From Arcuatula senhousia (taxonomy: Eukaryota; Mollusca; Bivalvia; Mytilida; Mytilidae): a stretch of 64,000 nt of DNA. Shown here piece by piece: positions 53,401 through 63,487 of the stretch. Every line of letters starts with the position of its first letter. Within the stretch, counting starts at the first letter, position 1. The stretch is from contig OZ020313.1 in assembly GCA_963971305.1 (NCBI GenBank), forward strand, positions 26,886,602 to 26,950,601. The letters run 5' to 3'. Made by a program: the position numbers and the translations under genes. The notes beneath the pieces are model-generated. The model saw only the letters and a list, made by a program, of their open reading frames with translations. It did no database searches and had not been told where the DNA came from.

Positions 53401-55808
53401 TATCTTTGTAAGGTACAATATTATGATCACTTAAGTATATTTGCTTGTTAAGTTTTCATAAAACAAGCATTTATTTTCATGAAGGATTTTTTTCCATCAT
53501 TATTTATCATCATAGGTTTTGGATCTCTGGGCATGATGACCAGTGTTTTGATTTGTCCAGACGGTAAGACGATCGAGTCAGATGCTGCCCACAGTACTGT
53601 AACCAGACATTAATTTCCATCATTATTTATCATTGTAGGTTTCGGATCTCTGGGCATGATGACCAGTGTTTTGATTTGTCCAGACGGTAAGACGATCGAG
53701 TCAGAGGCCGCCCACGGTACTGTCACCAGACATTATAGATTCCATCAACAGAACAAAGAAACTTCTACTAACTCTGTTGGTAGGTAGATCTATCATTTAT
53801 GTATAAGGCAAAACTTTAATAACCTAAGGCCAAGATAAAAAAAAAAATTGTAGATTCTCATCCTCTTCTGTCTGCCTCAAATAGTTTTATTTGTATTTTT
53901 TTGCAAATTATATTCATTTCCTTAAAATTGACAGAACATTTTCTCAAAATGGATAAAAAAAAATATGTCAGTCAGCCCAATTATTTTATTATGGCCTAAT
54001 GTCTGTGATCTATATATAATCATTAATGAAACATGTAAAACAAGGTATGAAATACATTGTAGTCAAAAGTTGACACATTTAAAGCTAAAACTTGAGAGAC
54101 ATTACATTGGTATAGGATTATCACCTTTCAGTAAAGAGGACTTCTTAAAGTGGTACCTTATAATGGGTCATTTTTGCAGCTCGATATACAGAAAAAAAAA
54201 ATGAAAAATTTTCCATCTAATAGTATAAATGTGTGGACACATTTACAAATAGCAAAAATAAAACACACAAAAACTTATTCCACATATTTACTGTGAAAAT
54301 AAGAGCTTGTGCGATACAAAAATTTCCTTTGAACAAATATCATAAATATTCATGCAGTGACCTTTATTGACAATGATATGAATAATGTATCCCTGGCTGT
54401 AAAAATGTAACAAGTAAATTGCATCAAAATAACATTACAATATAGACAAATGTGTTTTATCATGTTTAGAGAACCAAATTTTCCTCTTCCATAGAGAAAT
54501 TTGGAACTAAATATTTTCAAATTGTTGCACAAATAAAAAAAAAAATCATCATCCAGTTCAATTTACATACATGTATATAAAGATTTCAAAAATGAAGAAA
54601 TTATCAATGAAGCAAAGATACCAATGGGGCATCCGAAGATCAAAAGTTCAAAAGGGCAAAGACAAAACCAGTAATTATAAACAAGGATAGTACGAAAAAA
54701 ACAGCCAGCATACAAAACACGGAAACACAAAAACCAGTAAACATCAATAAACAATGCAAACTCCAGTCCTAATGAGCGTGAACTCAGGTGCTCTGGAAGA
54801 GTAAGTGGTTCGTGCCTGCTATAGCACACCGTTGCACTGCCAATTTTCAATTCAGTGTTTCAAATCCAGTAAAGGAAGACAAAATAAAACCCTTTGGCAA
54901 ACCAACATCTGCACTCATCTGAGAGAAAGAAATCCCATATTTTTCCATATTCAATCCTTACGTTTATCACCTAAATATACATGTACATGTTACAAAATAA
55001 TGGTTGCTCTGGACTAATTTTGTTTTATCGATTTTTAGCCTCTATATTTGCCTGGACAAGAGGTTTGGCACACAGAGGAAAGCTTGACAGCAACCCAGAA
55101 CTTGTCAAGTTTGCAGAGTGTCTAGAGGCAGCATGTGTAGGCACAATAGAATCAGGAAAAATGACCAAGGATTTAGCTATCTGTATCAAAGGAATGGCTA
55201 AGTATGTAATACCGTTTAAATCTAATCCAGATATGTCTGCATGGACAATGATGGAGATGTGGGAAGAAACTCAAAGTGAAATCCTATGGATGGTGGTACT
55301 GTCTGATATGCTTACCATGGAACATAAGAGAAAATAAATTATAAAATATTGTATTTTGTGTGGCCAGAAAAATGAGTCTTCAGACACCTCCATACAGTTT
55401 TTTTCTAGAACAGTCATGTAATTGTCTGTCTCTGTCTGTCCCAAATCAAGTTTAAAGTTACTTTTCGCTTTTTAAAAATGTTTTTTGACATATTCTAGTT
55501 CTCATTTGAAATAAACTTTCAATACTCTTGCTTTAAAGAAGAGGAAGTTGACAAGTATTTCACTTTAGGGTCCCTACAGGACTAGGAAATCACAAAAGAC
55601 TGGGCATTGAGACAGATAAAAACACAATTATACCATGTATACAATGTATTTCTGCTTTCTTTTTGTTTAAAAATCTACTGCATTTATTAAATGTTATGAA
55701 TTTATATTTATCATTGTTATTTTTAGTGTGACCAGAACAGACTACCTGAACACCTTTGAGTTTATAGACGCAGTAGCTGAAGACCTCAAGACAAGAATGC
55801 AGAGTTGA
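44410..55808 (+). CDS. IDH1: NADP-dependent isocitrate dehydrogenase, cytosolic type (12 coding exons)
   Basis: Catalyses oxidative decarboxylation of isocitrate to 2-oxoglutarate with NADPH production. Coding exons: 44410-44425, 44515-44554, 47014-47120, 48359-48445, 49315-49475, 50400-50546, 51183-51250, 52227-52295, 52717-52868, 53639-53779, 55039-55201 and 55727-55808. Every junction is GT/AG; the sum is 1233 nt, 410 residues plus stop, in frame throughout (human IDH1 is 414). Hallmarks: [58 protein letters not shown] (Arg131, equivalent to human Arg132), [52 protein letters not shown]. The N-terminus ([17 protein letters not shown]) starts right at the catalytic fold with no transit peptide, so cytosolic. 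The C-terminus ends RMQS, lacking a peroxisomal SKL-type signal. Odd features: a broken copy of exon 10 at 53516 and a triplicated acceptor before exon 5. Introns hold several repeats. Confidence 0.95.
44820..44852 (+). repeat. tRNA-derived head fragment (SINE or tRNA relic)
   Basis: GGCCTTGGTGGCAGAGTGGT followed by CTAAGGCACT is like the 5' half of a Leu/Ser-type tRNA and contains a good pol III A-box (TGGCAGAGTGG). The anticodon arm and B-box are absent, so it is not a functional tRNA. Confidence 0.55.
44918..45810. mobile_element. 893-bp Mutator-like MITE with 9-bp TSD TGCATTGTT
   Basis: TIRs start GGTGGTGCC and continue with (T/A)AA(A/C)ATGTGTAA(A/C)C(C/T)GTACCCG at both ends. TGCATTGTT is repeated exactly outside them (44909-44917 and 45811-45819). 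A 9-bp duplication is characteristic of the MULE superfamily. No transposase. Inside intron 2 of the IDH gene. Confidence 0.85.
46010..46744 (-). repeat. 166-bp tandem element (family F4) with terminal hairpin
   Basis: TAACACTTTTCTCAGTAA recurs at 46091, 46257, 46423 and 46589, spacing exactly 166 bp, with near-identical units. The plus-strand left end (minus-strand 3' end) is the hairpin GTCCCCCGCCgcaaGGCGGAGCGGGGAC at 46017-46044 next to GTCCGTCCGTGCGTCC. The other end reads, on the minus strand, AACAAGAACAGATTCC. Inside IDH intron 2. Confidence 0.85.
47150..48358. other. IDH intron 3, no further feature
   Basis: AT-rich intronic sequence. 47280-47420 has 'aaaaaggca' words (TTAGTGCCTTAGTAAGAAAA) that look like a diverged repeat. 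Nothing else supported. Confidence 0.4.
49165..49320 (+). repeat. triplicated splice-acceptor segment before IDH exon 5
   Basis: TTTTTCAGAATTTAAT(C/T)TCAA occurs three times with AG at 49212-49213, 49267-49268 and 49313-49314 (units of 55 and 46 bp containing AATATAATATACA and GTGAATTTAA). Only the last leads into the conserved exon. The first two would give the same first codons and then a stop (TAA). Confidence 0.8.
49850..50360 (+). repeat. reiterated RT-element-like 3' tail with a MITE fragment inserted
   Basis: Units of about 43 bp of the form CCACATCTCATTATCTTTTG followed by TGTTGCGTACACTTATT occur at about 49900-49942 and 50205-50350 (four or five copies). The same phrase ends the RT element at 2564-2655 and occurs singly at 41890 and 42335. 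Between the two blocks lies a CAGGGTTCCCA element fragment. Confidence 0.6.
49943..50196. mobile_element. fragment of the CAGGGTTCCCA MITE family
   Basis: Left terminus CAGGGTTCCCAGGCATC and interior CTGGAAAAGTCCTTGAATTT / CCTTGAAAAACCCTTGAATT match the element at 58151-60905. No inverse right terminus found, so truncated. Confidence 0.65.
52375..52560. repeat. dispersed mytilid-type repeat, copy 1
   Basis: AAGAAGCAAAGAGGCACCAA then TGGGGCATTCAAGTGTCAAA and further AAC/ACAC-rich words match copy 2 at 54590-54800. In IDH intron 8. Confidence 0.55.
53516..53638 (+). pseudogene. broken tandem copy of IDH exon 10
   Basis: A 123-bp duplication unit: intron tail, AG acceptor (53514-53515) and the first 95 bp of exon 10, ending at an in-frame TAA (53611-53613) where the true exon reads TAT. 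The first 60 bases or so are nearly identical to 53639 onward. Later differences change [12 protein letters not shown] to [12 protein letters not shown], altering the Gly of the NADP-binding HGTVTRH motif. It has no donor of its own at the corresponding place. If spliced in, it truncates the enzyme. Confidence 0.85.
54590..54800. repeat. dispersed mytilid-type repeat, copy 2
   Basis: GAAGCAAAGATACCAATGGG, GCATCCGAAGATCAAAAGTT, CAAACTCCAGTCCTAATGAG and CTCAGGTGCTCTGGAAGAGT resemble a very common mussel repeat. In IDH intron 10. Confidence 0.6.
55202..55345 (+). other. possible alternative 3' end of IDH (exon 11 read-through)
   Basis: If the exon 11 donor (55202, GTATGT) is not used, the frame stays open for 45 codons to a TAA at 55335-55337, and AATAAA overlaps the stop (55334-55339). 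The predicted tail is Met/Trp/Glu-rich ([17 protein letters not shown]) and would replace the conserved C-terminus. Speculative. Confidence 0.35.
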
Positions 55809-57815
55809 CTAGATACTAGCAGACTTTAGGATATTCCAATTACTTCGAAAAATGTGTTCTCAAGAAATCAGGCATTTCCTTAGACCAAATAACTAAATCT
55901 TTTTCATTTTCAAAGTTAAGTGATATTTAAATTTAAGTTTTTTACACCATCATTAGTCTTTTAATCATGTACTTGTACTTGTTAGTTTTCTTTTTTTATA
56001 CATTTTTTTGTTTGTTTGAGAATTTTGTTAAATATTTGTTAAGGATTTGCAATATGAGTATCTTTTTTTACTTTGACACTTTTCAGCCTATAGGTCATTA
56101 TTCCTTTTAAATGGGAACTAAAATTGTTGAAAAGCAAGAATATAAAAATTTACAAACTTAGAATTTTTTTAAAGTTGTATTATTAGTTATAAATATAACA
56201 AACTATTAAGATTCTGCCAAAAGTTTCTATTCATATCAAAGTTTTTAAACAAATGTGTGACAATCAAAAATGATATAAAAACCAGAAATCTTATTATAAC
56301 CTTTTTTTTTACCCTTGATATCATATTTACATTCCTTTCTACATGTAAAGTGTCGCTTTTATGTATCTTTGTTATGGTAAAGTGTGCCTGTTTTGATTTG
56401 CAAGTTGTTCTATCATTTTAAGTGGGTTTTTTTTGTTTCCATATGACAGTTGTACTTGTTATTGTTTTAAGGAGTAGCTAGTTTAATGTTAAGACTGAAA
56501 AGATTTTTTTTATTAATAACTTTTTTAAATGGTTTAGTTGGTCTATTTATTATCAAGCTTGATCAACAGTTGTCCAAATTAACTTTTTTACTCAAACAAA
56601 TCTATGAAGATTTTTACAATTTTTTTTAACAAAACTTTAAATTTGTAAAAAGTTTTAAATATTTTTTACCATAAGAACAATTCTTTTACGCTTTACTACC
56701 AGTGTTGTGCATAATTTCAATTTGTATTTAAGTGTTGTTTTAATATTTTTATATTAAGCTGGTCTTGCAAATTGTACAGTTATCGTATTCAGTATGTCAT
56801 TTGATTTTTAAATTGATTTGAAATTGAATTTTTAAACATATCTTAAAGGTGATTAAAACATAATTGTTATGCTTGAGCTTAATAATTTTAACAGTTCCAT
56901 ATTTGTGAAGGTTTCACAGTACTTCAGTATAACCTTAATTTTACTAGTGTTTTATACATTTTCAAGGCCATAATAAATTCCTAGATGCTCATCCATTTCT
57001 TTAAAATAGGGGGGGGGGCAAATTTATATTTTTTATTTCTAATATACATTTTGATAAAACTCTCTGACATTTAAAAGGAAATTGGCTAAAGAATGATCAT
57101 AATTTGCCCCCAAAAAAAATCAAATAAAAATTTTAGGCAGCTGAACAATTTTGCATGGGAGTGGATGAGAATCTAGGATACTTTATATTGGCCCAAATGA
57201 TTTTTTAACTGGCCTTCCGTTATTTGTGTTTTCATATGTGATAAAACAAGTATTGATTTGTGCAATTATACATGTATGTGTTTGGCTTCTTAGTAACGTT
57301 TGTTTTTTTTAAAAATGGCTTTAATAATATATCTTTTAGAAAAATCTATTTGTACATTTTATACCTCCTTTTTTGTGTAAGGCATAAATTTATTTATATG
57401 AATATTTTTGGACTTTGTTTTTTCTAGTCAAATTTTAAGTTTTGAAAAATGTTTGAATTTGTGATAGAAATGCTTCATTTAAAAACACCATTTTTGGAAT
57501 TTGATTTTATATTTGCTACATGTATTACTATTCTATTTAAAAAGATGCATGTATAACATAATGTAACAAATAATGTGTACTGCAAAATATTATACCTAAA
57601 GATTTACATATGAAAATGTTTAAAAATGGTTGACATCGTATTAGAATTTAAAATGAGTAATATCTTTAACCACTTATTTTAATGGAATTGTTAAGAATAC
57701 CACAAATTTGTAATGATCACATAAAAGATACTTTTTTGTTCACCCAAATATTAATGTATTATTAGGGAAGAAATTAACTGTATACTGTGATAATAAAAAT
57801 AATGGCAATAAAAAT
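55809..57815 (+). other. IDH 3'UTR and downstream AT-rich sequence
   Basis: Long T-rich sequence without ORFs following the stop. Two AATAAA motifs at 57792-57797 and 57807-57812 are plausible distal poly(A) signals; several other AATAAA-like words occur earlier. Exact end not determined. Confidence 0.45.
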
Positions 57816-58144
57816 TGTAAAATAATTTTCCTTAGATTTTTTGTTCATGTTCATTTTATCATTCAGCCCTTTTATGTTCACCTCCCTGACCAAGTCACTG
57901 TTGGGAGCAAAGCTATTGCTAACTTACTTACCAGACTATGTAATGAAGATTCTTGTGGTTGCACTGTGTACTAATGGGAACCTTCAAAGCTTGTTGGTTT
58001 CAATTTCCTACGTCAGGAATTTTTGTCAAAGCTATTGTTTGTATTCGGTTTTATGATGTTCAATGTTAAGAATGGAGTGCTTTCTCAAATTTTACCACAA
58101 ATGGATTCTAGAGAAAAAGTCAAGTATTTAGCCTGTAGTTTTCA
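57816..58144. other. no recognisable gene
   Basis: Short intergenic stretch with no supported feature; the small open frames at 57841-58056 and 58023-58280 run into repeat sequence. Confidence 0.4.
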
Positions 58145-58150
58145 GTCTGT

Positions 58151-60905
58151 CAGGGTTCCCACGCCATCCTTGAATTCAAGGAAACCTGGAAAAGTCCTTG
58201 AATTTCATTTCAATGTTCAAAAAGCTGGAAAAATCCTTGAATTTGATCAAATATCCTTGAAAAACCCTGGAATTTTGTAATATGCAGATTTGTTGACCGT
58301 TTGATAAACTAGAGGCTCCCAGGAGCCTGAATCGCTCACCTGATCTCTTATGCCAAAGTTTGAATAAATTTCACAAACTTTCAAGTATACAAAGTTGCAA
58401 AACAATCCTTTCAGTGGTTTCAGAGAAGATTTTTGGAAATCAGTTTAAACTAATAGAAAAAACAGTTAAAGGGCAATAACTCCTGTAAGGACCTTTTGAT
58501 CCTGAACAAGCAAATTGCTTCAGATTTTCTCTATTTCTTATACTTTTCGAGTTATAAGCCAAAAACAATGGTCTGACCCCTTGTTCTATTTTTAGCAATG
58601 GCGGCCATGTTGGTTGGTCGACATGTATATAATTCACAAGCATGGTAGAGGACATCCTAAATATCAAGTGTACCAAGTTTCAAAGCAATCCCTTCAGTGG
58701 TTTCAGAGAAGAAGATTTTTGCAAATCAGTGTAAATTAATGGAAAAAAAACAGTTAAAGGGGAACAACTCTTCAATGGCTGATCTGACAATTTTAAATCT
58801 GAAATCAATGTTGTAGAACTGAATGAGCTTAGCAATTCTGCAATGCTAACTTTTCCTCTAGCTCTAATGGTTTTCAAGATATTGTCCAAAAACTGCAAAA
58901 ATGGTCAATTTTGATGATTAAAGGGCAATAACTCCTATAAGGAGTTGTTTCACAATTTTGATTCAATGAAGAGATTTGTAGAGCTTTTAATGCTGAACAT
59001 GGAAGGTTGCTTCGGATTTCCTCTATCTCTTATACTTTTTGAGTTATAAGCCAAAAACAATGGTCTGACCCCCCTGTTCTATTTTAGCAACGGTGGCCAT
59101 ATTGGTTGGTTGACGTGTATATAATTCACAAACTTGGTAGAGGACATCCTAAAGATCAAGTATACCAAGTATCAATGCAATCCCTTCAGTGGTTTCAGAG
59201 AAGAAGATTTTTGAAAATCAGTGTAAATTAATGGAAAAAAAAACAGTTAAAGGGGAATAACTCTTAAACGGCTGATCTGACAATTTAGACCCTGAAATCA
59301 TTTTTGAAGATCTCAATGAGCTTAACAATTCTGCAATGCTAACTTTTCCTCTAACTCTAACGGTTTTCAAGATATAGTCCAAAAACTGCAAAAATGGTCA
59401 ATTTTGATGATTAAAGGGCATTAACTCCTATAAGGAGTCGTTTCACAACTTCGACTCAATGAAGAGATTCGTAGAGCTTTTGATGCTGAAAAAGGAAGGT
59501 TGCTTCGGATTTTCTCTATCTCTTATACTTTTTGAGTTATAAGCCAAAAACAATGGTCTGATCCCACTGTTCTATTTTTAGCAACGGCGGCCATGTTGGT
59601 TGGTCGACATGTATATAATTCACAAACTTGGTAGAGGACATCCTAAAGATCATGTAAAGCAAGTATCAATGCAATCCCTTCAGTGGTTTCAGAGAAGAAG
59701 ATTTTTGCAAATCAGTGTAAATTAATGGAAAAAAACAGTTAAAGGGGAACAACTCTTCAATGGCTGATCTGACAATTTTAAATCTGAAATCAATGTTGTA
59801 GAACTGAATGAGCTTAGCAATTCTGCAATGCTAACTTTTCCTCTAGCTCTAATGGTTTTCAAGATATTGTCCAAAAACTGCAAAAATGGTCAATTTTGAT
59901 GATTAAAGGGCAATAACTCCTATAAGGAGTTGTTTCACAATTTTGATTCAATGAAGAGATTTGTAGAGCTTTTAATGCTGAACATGGAAGGTTGCTTCGG
60001 ATTTCCTCTATCTCTTATACTTTTTGAGTTATAAGCCAAAAACAATGGTCTGACCCCCCTGTTCTATTTTAGCAACGGTGGCCATATTGGTTGGTTGACG
60101 TGTATATAATTCACAAACTTGGTAGAGGACATCCTAAAGATCAAGTATCAATGCAATCCCTTCAGTGGTTTCAGAGAAGAAGATTTTTGAAAATCAGTGT
60201 AAATTAATGGAAAAAAAAACCAGTTAAAGGGGAATAACTCTTAAACGGCTGATCTGACAATTTAGACCCTGAAATCATTTTTGAAGATCTCAATGAGCTT
60301 AACAATTCTGCAATGCTAACTTTTCCTCTAACTCTAACGGTTTTCAAGATATAGTCCAAAAACTGCAAAAATGGTCAATTTTGATGATTAAAGGGCATTA
60401 ACTCCTATAAGGAGTCGTTTCACAACTTCGACTCAATGAAGAGATTCGTAGAGCTTTTGATGCTGAAAAAGGAAGGTTGCTTCGGATTTTCTCTATCTCT
60501 TATACTTTTTGAGTTATAAGCCAAAAACAATGGTCTGATCCCACTGTTCTATTTTTAGCAACGGCGGCCATGTTGGTTGGTCGACATGTATATAATTCAC
60601 AAACTTGGTAGAGGACATCCTAAAGATCATGTAAAGCAAGTATCAATGCAATCCCTTCAGTGGTTTCAGAGAAGAAGATCTTTGAAGAAAAGTTAACGGA
60701 CGACGGACAGACGGACGGACGACGGACGCTTAATGATGACAATAGCTCACATGACCCTTCGGGTCAGGTGAGCTAAAAAAGGCTGAAAAATATTGGATTT
60801 TCAAAATTTTTGCGGACTATTTAAACCTTGAAAATGACCTCAGTACCCTTGAAAAGTCCTGGAAAAACCCTTAAATTTTGTGTCCAAAAAATAGTGGGAA
60901 CCCTG
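58151..60905. mobile_element. MITE with TIR CAGGGTTCCCAC, 6-bp duplication GTCTGT, carrying a nested F5 element
   Basis: Left CAGGGTTCCCAC (58151) and right GTGGGAACCCTG (ending 60905) are inverse. GTCTGT lies immediately outside both (58145-58150, 60906-60911). The element's own sequence is about 285 bp of CCTTGAAAAACCCTTGAATT-type words, interrupted by the F5 element 58307-60780. The CAGGG start is hAT-like, but an exact 8-bp duplication is not seen. Confidence 0.75.
58307..60780 (+). repeat. ~490-bp tandem element (family F5) with A-B-A-B higher-order structure
   Basis: Starts AACTAGAGGCTCCCAGGAGC (with a 5' hairpin GGCTCCcAGGAGCC) and GAATCGCTCACCTGATC. CAATCCCTTCAGTGGTTTCA recurs at 58686, 59178, 59672, 60154 and 60649 (492, 494, 482, 495 bp). 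Alternate units are near-identical (A: TTTTAAATCTGAAATCAATG; B: TTTAGACCCTGAAATCATTT). It ends with GGAC/GACGGAC repeats (60698-60730) and a 3' hairpin at 60743-60775: TAGCTCACaTGACCC/GGGTCAgGTGAGCTA. Confidence 0.9.
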
Positions 60906-60911
60906 GTCTGT

Positions 60912-61560
60912 TGATATTTTCCATATCTCAAAAACTATAGGTCCTAGGTTGATATGCATATGCCCTAGTAGTAGCTTAGCACAGTTGCATCCCAGTCTTT
61001 TGACTTTGACCTTGATTTTCTGATTGAGCGACTTTGACAATTTTCAATATATATAAGAGCAAGGGTTAAGTTTTGCAAGCACCTCCATATCTCAAAAACT
61101 GTTAGTCCTAGATTGATGAAACTTGGTATGCATATGCCCCAGTAGCATTCCCATCTTTTGACCTTGACTTTGATTTTCTGGTTGAGTGACATTGAAAATT
61201 TTCAATACATACATGTTTAATTAATAGCAAGGGTAAGGTTTTGCGAGCACCTCCATATCTCAAGAACTCAAAGTCCTAAGTTGATGAAACTTGGTATGCA
61301 TATGCCCCAGTAGTAGCCTAGCACAGTAGCATCCCCATCATTTTGACGTTGACATTGATTTTCGGGTTGAGTGAATTTGACAATTTTTAATACATATAAT
61401 AGCAATGTTAAGGTTTTATGAGCACCTCAATATCTCAAGAACTATAAATCTTAGGTTGATGAAACTTGGTATGCATAAGCAGTAAGTAGTAGCTTAGCAC
61501 AGTTATATCCCCATCTTTTGACCTTGACTTTGATTTTTTTGGTTGAGTAACTTTGATTAT
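60912..61560 (+). repeat. ~165-185 bp tandem array with TGACCTTGA motifs
   Basis: ATATCTCAAAAACT-like starts at 60923, 61087, 61255 and 61440. Units include GTTGATGAAACTTGGTATGC, GCATATGCCCCAGTAGTAGC and CTTTTGACCTTGACTTTGAT. Perfect TGACCTTGA (inverse TCAAGGTCA) at 61007, 61159 and 61519. No terminal hairpin assigned; it abuts F6. Confidence 0.75.
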
Positions 61561-61562
61561 TA

Positions 61563-62505
61563 AGGTCTTTCCCTTTCTGAAGGAAAGACCTCACTGTATT
61601 TCTTATGATTATTATTATTTTTTATTTTTTATTTTTTTTCTGCCACGGATGTCAAAAAAGTTTCTTGACCGATCTTTACGAAATTAGGCACACTTATTCA
61701 GCTCTGCCAGGAGCAGAACTGAGTAAGCCTGTTAGCGCCAACTCTTATTAGTTTTGTTTACCCTTGTTATCAGGTCAACTCAGAAACGGTAATAGTTATC
61801 AATATTCTATTTAGTGAATATGGTAGCTTACATCCTGGTGATGATTTATCATGCAAAAATAATGCTCTAATATACTTCCTGGTTGCGCGCGTATGGCACA
61901 AAGTTGGCGCAAAATGGCAATGTTGTCCGATTTTGATGAAATTTGGTTTCAAGGTAGATTTGAGGGTCCTGATAACGAATCTGTGGTCAAAATTTTTTTT
62001 GCGTTTACCATTGCCAAAATGGCGGTCGTCAAATGGTTTTTTACTTATAACTCAAAAACCGTTAGAGATAGTATAGACAATATATGAACAAAAAATGATC
62101 GTCTTGAAAAGACCTACAATTTGAGTCCAAGAAGTGCATGATTCGGTTGAGCGGCTTCGAAATGGTGGCCGAAACAGGTTTTCGCAAAATACGTTTTTCG
62201 CCAATAACTTGAAAACCATAACAGATAGCATAATAGACATGTGTATGAAAAATGACCGTCTTTAAAAGACTTATAATTTGAGCCAAAAAACAACATGATT
62301 CGGGTGAGTGGTTTCAAAATGGCCGCCGAAACAAGTTTTCGTTGAACATGTTTTTGACAATAAGTTGTAAACCATAGTAGATAGAATAGTAAACATGTAT
62401 ACTTTAATGATCAAAAATAAAAGAGCTTCACTTTAAGACAAAGGTCAAAGGTCATAGGTCATGGGAAAGACCTCTCATTTGTTCTCTGAACAAATGGCAT
62501 TTTAA
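61563..62505 (-). repeat. tandem element (family F6) with terminal hairpin
   Basis: The plus-strand left end is the hairpin AGGTCTTTCCctttctgaAGGAAAGACCT (61563-61591), the element's 3' end on the minus strand. About 2.5 monomers of roughly 150 bp follow, with AAATGGCGGCCGAAACA-like starts near 62014, 62160 and 62315. The other end carries three AGGTCA motifs (62442-62461), GGGAAAGACCTCTCATTTG and an ACAAATGGCATTTTAATTTT terminus. The GGAAAGACCT arm recurs at both ends. Confidence 0.7.
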
Positions 62506-62629
62506 TTTTTATTTCATATATTAGCAATGTTTAAGCTCTATAAACACCTTTTGATCTGAGAAACTGAAAATCCTTATACATGTAAGTTCATAATATAGTG
62601 AAAGTAAGAAAGAATTATTGTTTCTGATG

Positions 62630-63045
62630 GTGCCGGCAGACGAGACTTGTTTACCTAAAAGGAGTCGTCTGACAAATTAAACCCACAGAAGACTTTTCTA
62701 CAATGTTCTTATGGGGCTAAGAGCCAACTGATTTTTTATCTGTTATTTCTATTTTGACTAAACCAAGAAAACTGTTATAATAAAAAATAAACTGAATCAG
62801 AGAAACAAGGGGTTGCACTATGTCACATTAAGCATAACCCCACTCAACCATTCATACAACAGGAAGAAGATGACCAACTGACCAAGAACGGGGAAGAACA
62901 GTACAACTCATCATGCTAAAGCTGTGTACCAAATTTGAAAGGAATCTCTCTTAAAAGCTGAAAAATCTGGTAGGAAATTTTGAAATGGTCAGACAGACAA
63001 GGTAACTGCAATATAGCCCCCTCTCTTTTAAGTGGGAGTATAAAA
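62630..63045 (+). repeat. probable end-only copy of another F-type repeat
   Basis: CCTAAAAGGAGTCGTCTGAC, then CTGTGTACCAAATTTGAAAG, GGTCAGACAGACAAGG and AGCCCCCTCTCTTTTAAGTG followed by GGAGTATAAAA. The order (GGAC-like run, then a short terminal block ending ATAAAA) resembles F1-F5 but no clear hairpin or tandem monomer is present. Confidence 0.4.
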
Positions 63046-63487
63046 AGTTCACAATTGTAAGTCTTTCATATGTTTAATCATAACTTATATATATATCCTC
63101 TAATATCTCATTCATACAATCAAAATACATATAATAATAGACAATCAGGTATAAATCTATCACAAAGGTTTGCAAAGCACTAACATAATGTATTACAATT
63201 ACAAAATTAAACGATTAAAAGCTATATACTGATACATGCATGACATGTACGGGAATACTTCTATCAGGTTTTCAATTTGCATTTTCTGTTTGGAAAATCA
63301 TTTTTTGCAAATTGCCTGATCTTCTATCTTTTTGCAAATTATATAATCTTTTACTAGTATTCAACATAGAAAGCATTCTTCATAAGGTTTAATTTCACGA
63401 ATACAACAATTATGCAAAAATTTGCACACAAAAATACTCAAGAAAATGTTCTCTTTTACAATTCAAAATCTTAAGTGTTCATGTTGA

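Noticed and set aside
53516..53638. Functional mutually exclusive exon 10 of IDH
   Set aside because: The upstream copy has an in-frame TAA and no matching donor, so it cannot replace the real exon; treated as a broken or poison exon.
54981..55337. Independent 118-residue gene
   Set aside because: Its core is IDH exon 11 read with intron on both sides; kept only as a possible read-through isoform.
61770..62317. Several overlapping 60-75 residue frames
   Set aside because: Translations of the F6 tandem monomers in different frames.
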